Below are positions 48,520 through 58,513 of a DNA stretch of 64,000 nt, in pieces (positions within the stretch are counted from its first letter, which is position 1; each line of letters begins with the position of its first letter). A program made the translations under genes and the position numbers. The notes below the pieces were generated by a model, which saw only the letters and a list, made by a program, of their open reading frames with translations, was not told where the DNA came from and searched no databases. Source of the stretch: Episyrphus balteatus (Eukaryota > Arthropoda > Insecta > Diptera > Syrphidae); the NCBI RefSeq assembly GCF_945859705.1, contig NC_079136.1, positions 118,361,028 through 118,425,027 on the forward strand, given 5' to 3'.

Positions 48520-48766
48520 ATAACTACAATGACCTAAAAAGTGAAAAAGTGGGAAATTTACAAAATTAAATTTGTTTTTTATTTCTTTCTAGCAATATTT
48601 GTTTTTTTTTTAATTTTTGGAAAAAACTACCAAACATTTTTTTTGAAACCAAAAAATAAGCTTTTTGCATCATTATTTTTTATTTTGTCGTCGTAAAAAC
48701 TGTCATAAAATGAGTTTGAATCTATCACTTTTTGACTTTTTGCAAAAAGTTGCCGTTGTAGTTATA
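48520..48766 (+). mobile_element. Small TIR element (TAACTACAA ends), copy 1
   Basis: The left end ATAACTACAATGAC pairs with the right end GCCGTTGTAGTTAT. The inside holds AAAAAGTGAAAAAGTGGG on the left and CACTTTTTGACTTTTTGC on the right, which extends the inverted pairing. It is about 247 bases, non-coding, and is directly followed by a second copy. Confidence 0.8.
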
Positions 48767-48784
48767 CTTTTAAGGCCTTGAGGC

Positions 48785-49020
48785 TTAACTACAATGACAT
48801 AAAAAGTGAAAAAGTGGGAAATTTACAAAATTAAAAAATTTTTATTTCTTTCTAGCACTATTTGTTTTTAGAAAAAAACTACAAAAATTGTTTTTTTTAA
48901 ACCAAAAAATAAGCTTTCTGCATCAATATTTTTAATTTTGTGATGGGAAAAACTGTCACAAAATGAGTTTGAAAATGTTCACTTTTTGACTTTTTGCAAA
49001 AAGTGGCCGTTGTAGTTATA
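48785..49020 (+). mobile_element. Small TIR element (TAACTACAA ends), copy 2
   Basis: This copy is a direct repeat of 48520-48766 with high identity (GTGGGAAATTTACAAAATTA, ACCAAAAAATAAGCTTT, AAAAACTGTCA). It ends GGCCGTTGTAGTTATA. The MITE at 49023 begins two bases later. Confidence 0.85.
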
Positions 49021-49022
49021 CC

Positions 49023-49507
49023 TTAAAGCCTAGTACGCAGATCGCGCTAAAATTTATCTTTCATACAAATTTCCTCCAAAGATAAATTTTAGCGAGGATT
49101 TTTAGCCAGGTAGTACGCAGTTCACGCGCTAAATTCGAATTCTCATCTACTACTTTTGCAAAAAGTCTCCACTCAATTAAGCTCGCGAAATAATGCTCAG
49201 CGCATTTTTTCACAGATAAATTTTGACATTTTTGTGGTTGTTGTTGTTGCTGCGAGGAGTAAGAGGCAAAAAAACCTTGGAATATATAAAAGAAGAGGAA
49301 TAAAACAAAATGAGAGCGTAAAAAGGTATTCTGCCGGTAAAAAAAATATGTAATGTAATATTGAATGTAAGCTGGTATAAGGAAATGAAACTGTGATTCA
49401 GCCGTTATTTTTAAATTTTAATTTATCTTGGCTTTTAGCGAACGCGTGTAGAGATAAAAATTGTAGAGATAAAATTTAGTTTAGCGCGATCTGCGTACTG
49501 GGCTTAA
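49023..49507. mobile_element. TTAA-flanked MITE, AGTACGC-end family, copy 2
   Basis: TTAA at 49023-49026 and 49504-49507 flank inverted ends AGCCTAGTACGCAGATCGCG (left) and, reversed on the right, GCCCAGTACGCAGATCGCGC. The pairing continues through CTAAA. A perfect 17-bp hairpin follows (CGCTAAAATTTATCTTT at 49045, AAAGATAAATTTTAGCG further on). A third end-like motif AGTACGCAGTTCACGCG starts at 49112, 80 bases from the first, the same layout as in the 27432 element. There is no coding capacity. Confidence 0.85.
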
Positions 49508-49514
49508 CTCTTTA

Positions 49515-49692
49515 TTACAAAATTTTCAAATTCATTTTTTGACAGTTTTTCTTACCTTAAAATCAAAAATAATGATGCAAAAAGCTTATTTTTTGCTTTA
49601 ATAAACAAAAACAAATAGCGCTAGAAAGAAATAAAAAAAATTTAATTTTGTAAATTTCCCTTTTTTTCACTTTTTAGGTTATTATAGATAAG
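49515..49692 (-). mobile_element. Small TIR element (TAACTACAA family), truncated inverted copy 3
   Basis: The reverse complement matches copies 1 and 2 (GGGAAATTTACAAAATTAAA, AAAATAAGCTTTTTGCATCA, AAAAACTGTCA) but lacks their right end, ending about eight bases from the MITE. Copies 1 and 2 therefore face copy 3 across the MITE. Confidence 0.8.
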
Positions 49693-49699
49693 GAACAAA

Positions 49700-50330
49700 A
49701 AAGACGTTTTTGTTAGTTTTCCCTGAACCTCATAAGAAAAACGCTTTGCCATGCGGCGATAAAATATTAGTGCCTTTTATGCAAAAATGTAAACGTCTAA
49801 AAGTGAAAACTTGGTAAAATGGTAAAGGAACTGTCAAAGTCAGCTATTACATGAAGCCTCAAGAGGCTTGACTCTTTTTTCGAAATTTCTTTTGATAACA
49901 CACCCACAAAAAAAAAAAAGTTCTGACCTGGGGTTGCGACTAAGTTTTTCATATAGTTTTTGGGTCGCTGAAACCGAATCTGGAGTCCGTTTTGCCCCAT
50001 CACGTCAATTTTTCGAGATAACCTAAAAACAAAAAATTTCATTCCAGTCGATTGGAAATTTTCCAATAGAATTCCAGTTGTTTTTGTTTTTGTTTTTGTT
50101 TTCGTTTTTTTTTTTATTTTGTATCGAATTTTAATTTGTTTAATTTCGTTATTTCGGTTAATAAAAAGTAAAAAAAAATGTGATTGTGCACATCTACGCG
50201 TCATTCTCTTTCGTTCCGTGTATAATTTATGCCCCTTCGGTTTTTGGGGGCCCGGTAATTTGTACCACAAAAACTATGCTCGCCGTTTAATTATATGATC
50301 AAATTTTTAAAAACAGTTAATAGAGTGTTT
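49700..50330. other. Spacer containing a dispersed-repeat fragment; no gene
   Basis: The part at 49920-50010 (TTTTGGGTCGCTGAAACCGA, TTTTGCCCCATCACGTCAAT) has the texture of a dispersed non-coding repeat. The 157-codon minus-strand frame at 49797-50270 runs through this repeat and through a GTTTTT tandem run that gives KTKTKT. No domain is visible, so I do not call a gene. Confidence 0.5.
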
Positions 50331-50344
50331 TTCTTTTTTATTTT

Positions 50345-50410
50345 TTTTTTAGTGGACTTCTTTAGTATCTTTGTGATTTAAAACACAATAGAACGATAAA
50401 GCGACAGTAA
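50345..50410 (+). repeat. Family A-related fragment
   Basis: CTTCTTTAGTATC, GTGATTT and AAACGATAAAGCGACA-like text match 13755-13812. The fragment is short; its other flank is unrelated AT-rich sequence. Confidence 0.5.
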
Positions 50411-50649
50411 AAATTATTGGATTGATGATGACGATTTAAAAAAAAACATCTTTTTTTTAGCATATTTTTAGTGATTTTTTATTTTTAAGATTTTACAAAG
50501 CATTCGATAAATCTAAAACTTGCAATACTAATAGTATGCGTAATCATATGCAAAAACAAGATTTTTACTTGCTCCATTGTATTGCAAGTAATTGGTTTCG
50601 TGTCGAAAAAAAAATTTGAGGTTTTAATTAAAACCAACATAACGATCAT

Positions 50650-51115
50650 AGAGAATTAGAATAAAGTGGGTCCAGCAATTCCGTCCGTGCGTCTGTGCGT
50701 CCATCTGTAAACATTTCCACAGTCTTAGCGCGTGGACAAATATTCCTTTCAAATTTGGTACAGATGATTTTTATAGAATTCTGAAAGTTAGTTTTTTTTT
50801 GTTTTTTTTTTTTATATCTCACTTAGAAAGTCAAAATTCAAACCAAATAACTCGAAAACAGCTCCAATGATTTAAACTTAAACTTTGCAGACATAATATT
50901 CAAAACGATTGCTATAAAACTGCATTTTTATTTTTTCCAAAAAAAGTCAAACAAATTTTTTTTTTTCATTTAACAAAATTTTTCCCCAACATCAACAAAA
51001 ATTTCTTTAAAATTATATAGAGGTAGCTCTTAAAATCTACAAGTAAACTAACATACAAGTATTTTGAACTGCAAGAGCAAGTTCGTACGACCGAGTCGTG
51101 CATTTTATTTAAAAT
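50650..51115 (-). repeat. Dispersed family B, copy 3 (reverse)
   Basis: The segment begins with AGTGGGTCCAGCAATTCCGT, the reverse of the GAATTGC/GGACCCAC ending of copies 1 and 2, next to CTGT/CGTC units where those have CAGA. It ends with GAGCAAGTTCGTACGACCGA and GTGCATTTTATTT, shared with 28510-28540. The interior holds AAACAGCTCCAATGATTT, like AACGGCTCCAACGAATTT at 26130. Confidence 0.7.
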
Positions 51116-51534
51116 GATATTTGACCAAATAACGAAAAAACATATTTTTTGTCGTTTTCAACCTTTTTTTGTTAATTAATTTTTTATTGTGACAGATTGA
51201 TGAAAGAATTTACATACAAGTAAAAAAATATTTTTTTTAGCTTTTTTTTTCAAAAAAAAAATCTTTTTTTTTTTTGTAAAACTGTTGCACTTTGAATGTT
51301 GTTATTTTATTTTTATGCAAATAAAGTGGTCAAAAAATTAAACAAATAAAAAAGGAATTTTTTTTTAAATATTTGGATTCAGAATATTTTTTTTTATTCA
51401 CTGTTAAGATATAAAAAAAGTTCTAAACATATTACAAGAAATATTAAGCTTTAAGGTAATTTATTTTGTTTTAAAATTTTAGGTATCTATAGGTACTTCG
51501 AAGATTAATTTATTTTAATAGTTGATCAAGGGGC

Positions 51535-51780
51535 ACGGTAGTGCCCAGCCAAGTTCTCTAGCAACTTTGGCACTACACCCTTATTTACAGGAAACAACTC
51601 AGGCCATTTTCGACCCCCCTCTAACTTCCACACCAAAGATGCTAGAAATTTCAAACTCACTACATTTATTGAGCTCGTCAAAACCAAACACCTCACAATA
51701 TTTCAGCCTCCTACGATGAGTAGTTTCTGAGATATAGGGCTTCAAAAATCGCAAAAACCGTAACTGACTCACTGACAGAT
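51535..51780. other. Balanced non-coding segment leading into a tandem array
   Basis: It contains GCACGGTAGTGCCCAGCCAA, TTTCTGAGATATAGGGCTTC and ACTGACTCACTGACAGATCA. The style is that of a dispersed insect repeat. A 65-codon frame at 51522-51719 has no recognised domain. Confidence 0.45.
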
Positions 51781-52250
51781 CATCAAAATTATGGAGAACT
51801 TCCCGATATCGTAGAAACTTGAAATTTTACACGGTGATAGGACTTGTGGTGTATACAAAGGAAAAAATCGAGAATTTGAGATTTTCAATTCAGGGGGCGT
51901 GGCATCCGCCCATTTCCGCTGAATTTTCATCATATATTATAGAGCACTTCTGATTATCGTAGAATCTTGAAATTTGGTAGAATAGTAGAGCTGGTAGTTT
52001 ATACAAAGGAAAAGAAAAAATTTAAAACTTGAGAATTTCAGCCAGGGGGCGTGGCAACCGCCCATTTCCGCTGAATTTTCATAAATTATTATAGAGAACT
52101 TCTGATTGTCGTAGAATCTTGAAATTTGGTAGAATGGTAGAGATGGTAATGTATACAAAGGAAAAAATTTTAAATTTGAGAATTTCAGCCAGGGGGCGTG
52201 GCAACCGCCCATTCCCGCTGAATTTTCATCAAATAAAGAGATTTTATATT
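51780..52250. repeat. ~150-bp tandem repeat with GGGGGCGTGGCAACCGCCCA
   Basis: The GGGGGCGTGGCA block starts at 51893, 52045 and 52192, spacings of 152 and 147 bases. Each unit includes TTCCGCTGAATTTTCAT, TTATAGAGAACTTCTGATT, GTCGTAGAATCTTGAAATTT, and GTATACAAAGGAAAAAAT. Copies are very similar, with a few substitutions. About three units are present. Confidence 0.93.
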
Positions 52251-52269
52251 CTACAGCCATACCTTGCAA

Positions 52270-52637
52270 AAAGTAGTGAAATCACAACAAAAACATTACT
52301 GTTAAAAAAAGAGCCAAGTTATCCTATGTTGAAATTATGCTGGCACAAAAAGTACTGAGATGTAAAAGTGTACCAAGTTCTAAAGTGTGGGTTCCAATTC
52401 GTATCAATAAAATTTTGATTGTTTACTTGGCAATTTTTGAAATAACTTTAAAAATCGATAATTAAAAGAAAAATTGTCAAGAGAACAATCAAAATTTTAT
52501 TGATACGAATTTGAACCCAAACTTTAGAACTTGGTACACTTTTACATCTCAGTACTTTTTGTGCCAGCATAATTTCAACTTTTCTTATAATTGGCTCTTT
52601 TTTTAACAGTAATGTTTTTGTTGTGATTTCAGACTAC
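52270..52637. mobile_element. Short high-identity palindrome, ~368 bp
   Basis: The left arm (about 52270-52438) and right arm (about 52469-52637) are reverse complements with few mismatches. Matched blocks are GAAATCACAACAAAAACATT, AATTATGCTGGCACAAAAAG, TACTGAGATGTAAAAGTGTA and AATTCGTATCAATAAAATTT around a ~30-base loop. It adjoins the 150-bp array. No target duplication is clear. Confidence 0.85.
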
Positions 52638-52639
52638 GA

Positions 52640-54935
52640 AAAAATTAATTTCAAATATTTTTCGAATAGACAGTATGTATGTATGTACAATTCAACGGAT
52701 CTCTTTTCTTAAGGATCAGGCAGACAGTGCTGAGATTCAATTCTGTGGACATGGTTTCCTCTGATAATATTCGGCTGATGAGTTGGTGCATACTTCCAAC
52801 CATTTATTTTAAAATAGATGGAAAAGATGGGATGATTTTTTTTTTGCCCACTAAGTCAATAATTTTTACTGCATTTAGGCACTAATTTAGACATTGATCT
52901 AACTTTAAAGGAGATGCAAAAAAAAAAAATATAAATCAACTCATCACATGTTTTCTTACTTGGTAAGATTTTCTTTTATGATGCAAATTTCAGTTGTAAG
53001 ACTTTTTCAATTTTTATTCTTGTCTAACACAAAATCAAACTGAAGCCATTGAATTTAGAAATATTTCTTTTCAATTCAACTCTCAGTTAAAAAAAAAAAG
53101 AAAATGTATTTTATTTTTATTTCAATTTTATGTCTTTGATTTCTAATCGGATAACAGAGAAGACAGAAATAGATCCCTCCCACACCTACCATCATGACTG
53201 TCTGTAGTAAATATATGTACAAGTAAATGTATTGTTATTATTTAAGAACCATTGTTTCGCATTGACACTGGCAATCAGATTACTTGCTGCGCGTATATTG
53301 AAATGGATTCCCTTTTGTTTTATATGACTTGACGTGTTCTATTCGGAGCTTATTGTCACTATCACAATGGGTTATCTCCTAATCTTTGACTTTGTACTTA
53401 TATATACAATACATACTTATACTTGTATATAAATGTAAAGGATAAACATGTAATACGATGAATGTTACGTCCCAGTCAAAAGCAATCTCATATTGAATAT
53501 CTATGTAATATGTGTGGATTTTGAATTTCAGTTATGCATGAAATGAAATGGATGTCATATGCATATTCTGATGTCACTTTGACACTGCAAGGCGACTAAA
53601 TAGGGGTCAACTGTGGTGTTGATAAGTCATTTCGATAAGATAATGAGTTTGAATAAGATGGAATGATAAGAAATATGGTGGTATTAATCCCTAAAAACAC
53701 TGTAATCCGGATCGAAGGACCAAAAACTTAGTTTTTCTTTTAATGAGAAAAGGTTTAAATGTCTTATATACCTTTTATAAGAGATCTGGAAACACTATAT
53801 AAGGAAAACTATATCAACTCTTAAAGCTATCAAAAACAGAAAAAAAAGAGAAAAAAAAAGTTACGTATACGCCACCGTACCCATTCAACTTTCATTCCAT
53901 TCAATCAGTTGAACTTTTTCATGTATTTACTCGCTTCGTTACAAATTATTTGTAAAAAAAAAAAAAAAACAAGGACAAGTACCAACATACTTGTAAAATC
54001 TTGTAAAAACGGAGACTAAAATATCAAAAAGAAAATGTGTACATTCTAGACTCATTGCATAGCTACCTGTGTAAAAATTTTCTTGCCAATGTAATGAGAA
54101 CAAAATGTATATTTTTATTCAACATCCATCACAAGGTTGCCAGAATAGTACTGTGCACACACTTTATTTATAGCTCATACATGAGAAGGTAAAATGTTTC
54201 CAAATAAAGAAAGAGGAGGGGATCAGTAGAACTACAACAACGACGAAGACGACGAACGGTGCTGGTAAAGCAACTACTATATACCACTCAAGAGCTTTAG
54301 ACCCCTAGACGTCTTTTGCAATAAAAACATCACCATCGTAAGATGAAAGACGTACTTTGTATTCATGAAAACCATATTTGAGTGCCAAGGAGCACAACAA
54401 AAAAAAAAGGAGGAAGAAAAAAAAAAAGTAAAAAGAGAAACGAAATCTAAAGGCTCTTTGGATATTACATGCACAAAGTTCTCCTTGCATCGATTTTTTG
54501 TACTAATTTGGCATTTTGGAAGGCAAAAACTTGGAGTGCAATGTTCTGTAGCAAAAGTAGCAGGGTTTAACAGCGGAGTATATGAAGAATTCTTTACATG
54601 ACAGGTGGGACAGGAAAAATCAAAATCGATGATTTATTTTTTGGTCGTTAAAAAAGTATGAGTTCAATTGAATGTAGTTGTCTTCTTTTGCTTTAACGGT
54701 TTTTTTTTGTATTATTTTGAAAAATCATAAGAGACCAGATTTGACTGAATCTTTGTATTTTGAAGATAGACTGAAGATTTTGTTAAGTGCTTGCAAGAAA
54801 ATTAAAACAATGGGAATTACATTTAAAATAACTGTTTTTTTTTTTTTTAAGTAAATACTTATTCAATATGGCACTCATGAATTAAAATTGAGACTTTTTT
54901 AAAATTGTTTATATTTTACCTTTTGTCTTTCTTTT
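52640..54935. other. Largely unique spacer; no supported gene
   Basis: The part at 53120-54600 is balanced, non-repetitive sequence with only short A/T runs. Frames at 52679-52885 and 54365-54601 lack domain features. No RNA gene is recognised. It is a candidate regulatory or intronic stretch by exclusion only. Confidence 0.45.
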
Positions 54936-54937
54936 TC

Positions 54938-55168
54938 AAGTTCATTAAGAATTAAAACGCATTTTTTATATTAAATTATTTATTTTCTTCCGATATATTT
55001 TAGGGACTTATTTGTCAAATTTATCATATTGAATTTATATTATTGTTTTGTTCATAAAATATTGACCCTGAAGATGAGGCAAATAAGTCCTGGAAAAATA
55101 TTGGAAGAAAATAAATAATTTAGTATAAAAAAATGCATTTGAATTCTTTATGAACTTGAAGAAGCAAG
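54938..55168. mobile_element. Foldback palindrome, arms ~85 bp
   Basis: CAAGTTCATTAAGAATT on the left pairs with AATTCTTTATGAACTTG on the right. Inside, AATTATTTATTTTCTTCCGA pairs with TTGGAAGAAAATAAATAATT, and GGGACTTATTTG with CAAATAAGTCC. The loop of about 60 bases is unrelated AT-rich sequence. Non-coding. Confidence 0.8.
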
Positions 55169-56900
55169 ACATAAGATAAAATATAAAATTGAGAAAGTGT
55201 TATTTTGTATGGCTCATAGAATCTTGAATTAAGTTTGTTTCGAGGCAAAAGCTAACTATATTTTATTAAGGATTTAAGGACTAAGACTATACAAAAAAAA
55301 AAAAAAAAAAAAAACAATATATTTTTTTTTAATTTTTTCAAAATCAATGTCATTTTGAAAATGTTTAATGTTAAATAAAATTTATAAAATTTGAGAGGTT
55401 TTTGTTAGTCACAAATAAATGAAATCCAAAAAATAACGGTAGGTATGTACCTGTCATAATCAAAATTAAATTAAAAAATTTAACTTTTCACAAAATTCAA
55501 GTAAAAATTTTGAGACAAGGTCTACTTTTTAATGAAAACATTATTATTATTTTTTTTTTTTTTCAAAAATCTTTATAAACGCTACCCCACCACCGTTTTT
55601 TTTTTCAAATTTTCCAAAATCTCAAAAATACTTTGGTCAATTTCAATGCATTTTCTTATTAAAAGCTTTTATATTGTCTTAATACAAATCAAAAAAAAAA
55701 AAATAAAAATTAAAAAAAGAAAAAAAAAATTTTGGACTTTTTAAAAATTTTGAAATTTTCGAAAATATGACTTTGAGTAGTAGTGTGTTTAATGATCTAA
55801 GGATTTAAGCTTTTCTAACAAAAATGCATTTTTTAGTTTTTCTCAACAAATACGGAAAGTGTAAATATGGCTTTGCCGTTTTTTTTTCGAAAACTGACAT
55901 TTTGGTTATTTACGTAGGTATACTTTGTTGATGGCTTGAACGATTTAATTTAAGTCTTACATATAGATAGGTACTATCATTATTTATGATTTTGTGCATT
56001 CAAGTTAAAAAAAAAAATGAAAAAAAAAATTAATTTAAATAAAAAAAAAACTTTTTGACTAGTGAAATCTTTCAGTGCAGAAAAAATCGAATGTCTTGTT
56101 CAATTTCACTAGTCAAAAAGTTTTTTTTTATAGAAATCAAAGTATATTTTTGTGAATGGTTTTTTGTGTGCTGAGCTTGAATCCGAAGTCAAAAAAATTC
56201 TATCACATCACGTTTTTGAGATATTACCATGCAAAACATCACAAAAACAGTGTTTTGGACGTTCAAAATTCAATGTCTCAAAAACTTTTCACGTTAGTGC
56301 TATTATTTTCTAATGCTAGATTAAAATAAGAAGGTCAAAGACCATTAGAAAAGTATAATTAAGTTTCTATGGAAAATTATTTCTGGCCAATATCACTGTC
56401 ATTTAAGGAAAAATCGATCTTAAAAATCGTTTTTTTTGTTTTTTTCAATTTTTCTATATATTTTCTAAAACAAAAGTATAGTTTTTTTACACAATCTTAA
56501 ATAATAAGTTTTAATCTAAATAATTGCATTCCAAACTTTTCAAAACTAAAAAAATTTTTTCGGTAACTTTTTTGTTTGAAAAATAGGCTATTTTTTCAAA
56601 TTAAATTCGTCAAAAATCCAAAAATTAACTCTTTGCTCAAAAAAACATTAAATATAGATAGAAAATATAACAAAGTAATTTTTGACCAAATTTTGTTAAA
56701 ATCCAAATATTTTTGTAAAAGATAAAAGTAAAAAATAAAAAAAAAACGTATTTTTGCATTTTTTCAATATTTTTGAGGTTATATAAAAAAATGGTTTGAG
56801 TAAAAGTTGTAGACACTTTTACGATCTACAACTTTTGCGTTTAACTTTTTTCGATAGGAGAAAATTATAAAAAACCACGATTTTTGACACCCACTCCACT
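55169..56900. other. AT-rich decayed repeat sequence
   Basis: Long A and T runs and GAAATTTTC-type text dominate. CTTGAATCCGAAGTCAAAAA near 56178 with ATCACGTTTTTGAGATATT is typical of a dispersed repeat. No gene is supported. Confidence 0.4.
56040..56130. repeat. Inverted repeat, arms ~27 bp
   Basis: AAAAACTTTTTGACTAGTGA at about 56046 pairs with TCACTAGTCAAAAAGTTTTT at about 56107. About 35 bases separate the arms. No flanking duplication identifies it as an element. Confidence 0.7.
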
Positions 56901-56906
56901 TTTTCG

Positions 56907-56929
56907 CCCACCCACCCCCTTTCCCCCCC
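56907..56929 (-). other. G-quadruplex motif on the minus strand
   Basis: Plus-strand C runs of 3, 3, 5 and 7 are separated by 1, 1 and 3 bases. Read on the minus strand this fits the G3+N1-7 quadruplex rule with short loops. It is a rare GC-rich tract in an AT-rich region. Confidence 0.6.
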
Positions 56930-56949
56930 AATTTGTTTGTGGGAAATTT

Positions 56950-58510
56950 ATTTTTCCCCTTTCATACACCATTTATCCTAAATTTTCCCACCACCCTTAT
57001 GCTGATAATAATTTTTTCAACTTTTGTCCTCTAAAAAACCGGATTGGCACTGGTCTATAATGTACTTTGAACTATTTTAAATTTAAATGAGTCTATCGGC
57101 TTTTACTTTATACTTTTTTAAAAATCAATTTTCTATTCAATTGAGAAAGAAAAAATCCTTTTCTGAAAAAACAAACATACAAAAAAAAAAAAAAAACATT
57201 TATTGAGTCTTGCAAAAAAGCTCCTCAATTTTCTTTTGACAGCTTCTGTGAATAAAATTCTCTTTAATGTCAAGGAATTACAAGTAACATATCATGTTTA
57301 TGTTCATTAAAAATGATTTATTGAATGTTTTTAGGAAAAATATTGTGACTTGTGAGGTAAATTGTCAAGGGGTTTGATGATGTGATGATACTATGTATAT
57401 TTTACTATGTAACATTGAATTATGGTTTGATGTTGGGTTCGATGTATTCATTACCAAATCATGTCATATTAATCAAAATGAATATAATAAGATTAATGGG
57501 TTAAACAAATTCGGAGAATTTTATTTTAGTTCTGATGAAGTAATCTGTTATAAGGTTTTCAAATATAAACTCTGTCATTTTCAGTAGTTTAGTACTTTTT
57601 TCCTAGAAAGTTATACCTGGTAAGTTATCTGTTTTTTTTTTTTTTTTTTAATATTTATTTTACAAATCCTGCAAATTTAAATCTTCATCCACTAAATAAC
57701 ACATTTTTCCACATAATTGCTCGCAAAAAAAAAAAAAACAATATTTAAAAGCACTCAGTTGTAATAATTCTCCCCTTGCTGCAGCTTGTAGTAAGTAGAT
57801 ATAGCAACAAATCGTTTTTTTGGTTAAAAACCAATTAAAGATTCCCAGCACATTTTTGTTTGGTTTTTATAGTGTTTCTATAAGGAGACTATACCAATCT
57901 ACTTACCAACTGAAACTGGCTGCTAACTTCTCCTTACTCAACTTCTTTTGCAAATGCTTAAAGATAAAGAGGGTTGTTTATATAAGTTAAATTATTGCAA
58001 GGCCCCCCTTATTTTATACTGTGCAAGCTGCTATTCAAGAGGGAATAAGACTTCAATTTAGTGTAAGTAGTTGGAAATAAAATCGTTTAACGTTGAAGCA
58101 GAAAAATAATTACACTATGAAATTTATGATATTTACTTGCAGATTTTTAGCAGCTACTCCCTACTTTTCGTTTACCTTTGGAAATATACTATGGGTTCTT
58201 GAGTTTTTTTTTTTTTTTTTTTGGCTGAATTGTGTTTGCATTTGAAGATTGGATATTTTTGTTAATTTAAAAGTGTGTTCTTTTTTTTTTTTTGATTCTT
58301 TATCATTGAATATAAAATGGAAATTACATTGAAAATTAAAAAAAAAATTGAATTTTATATGGATTGATTTTAGTTTAAGATTTTGTAATCCTTGGAAGGA
58401 AATGAAAATATGTTTTCATAAATAAATCGATAACTGAAGAAGATGAATTTCTTATTTTCTACTTATCCGGCTAGTTTCACAAGTAACAAGTAATTTTTAA
58501 GTTAAGATTT
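56950..58510. other. Spacer, no supported gene
   Basis: The part at 57220-58200 is mostly unique. T runs reach 21 near 57631-57650. No frame has recognisable domains; the frame at 57393-57587 is AT-driven. Confidence 0.45.
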
Positions 58511-58513
58511 TTT

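Noticed and set aside
49797..50270. Longest open frame in the window (157 codons, minus strand)
   Set aside because: It runs through a dispersed repeat and a GTTTTT run that yields KTKTKT. No domain, signal or family resemblance is visible.
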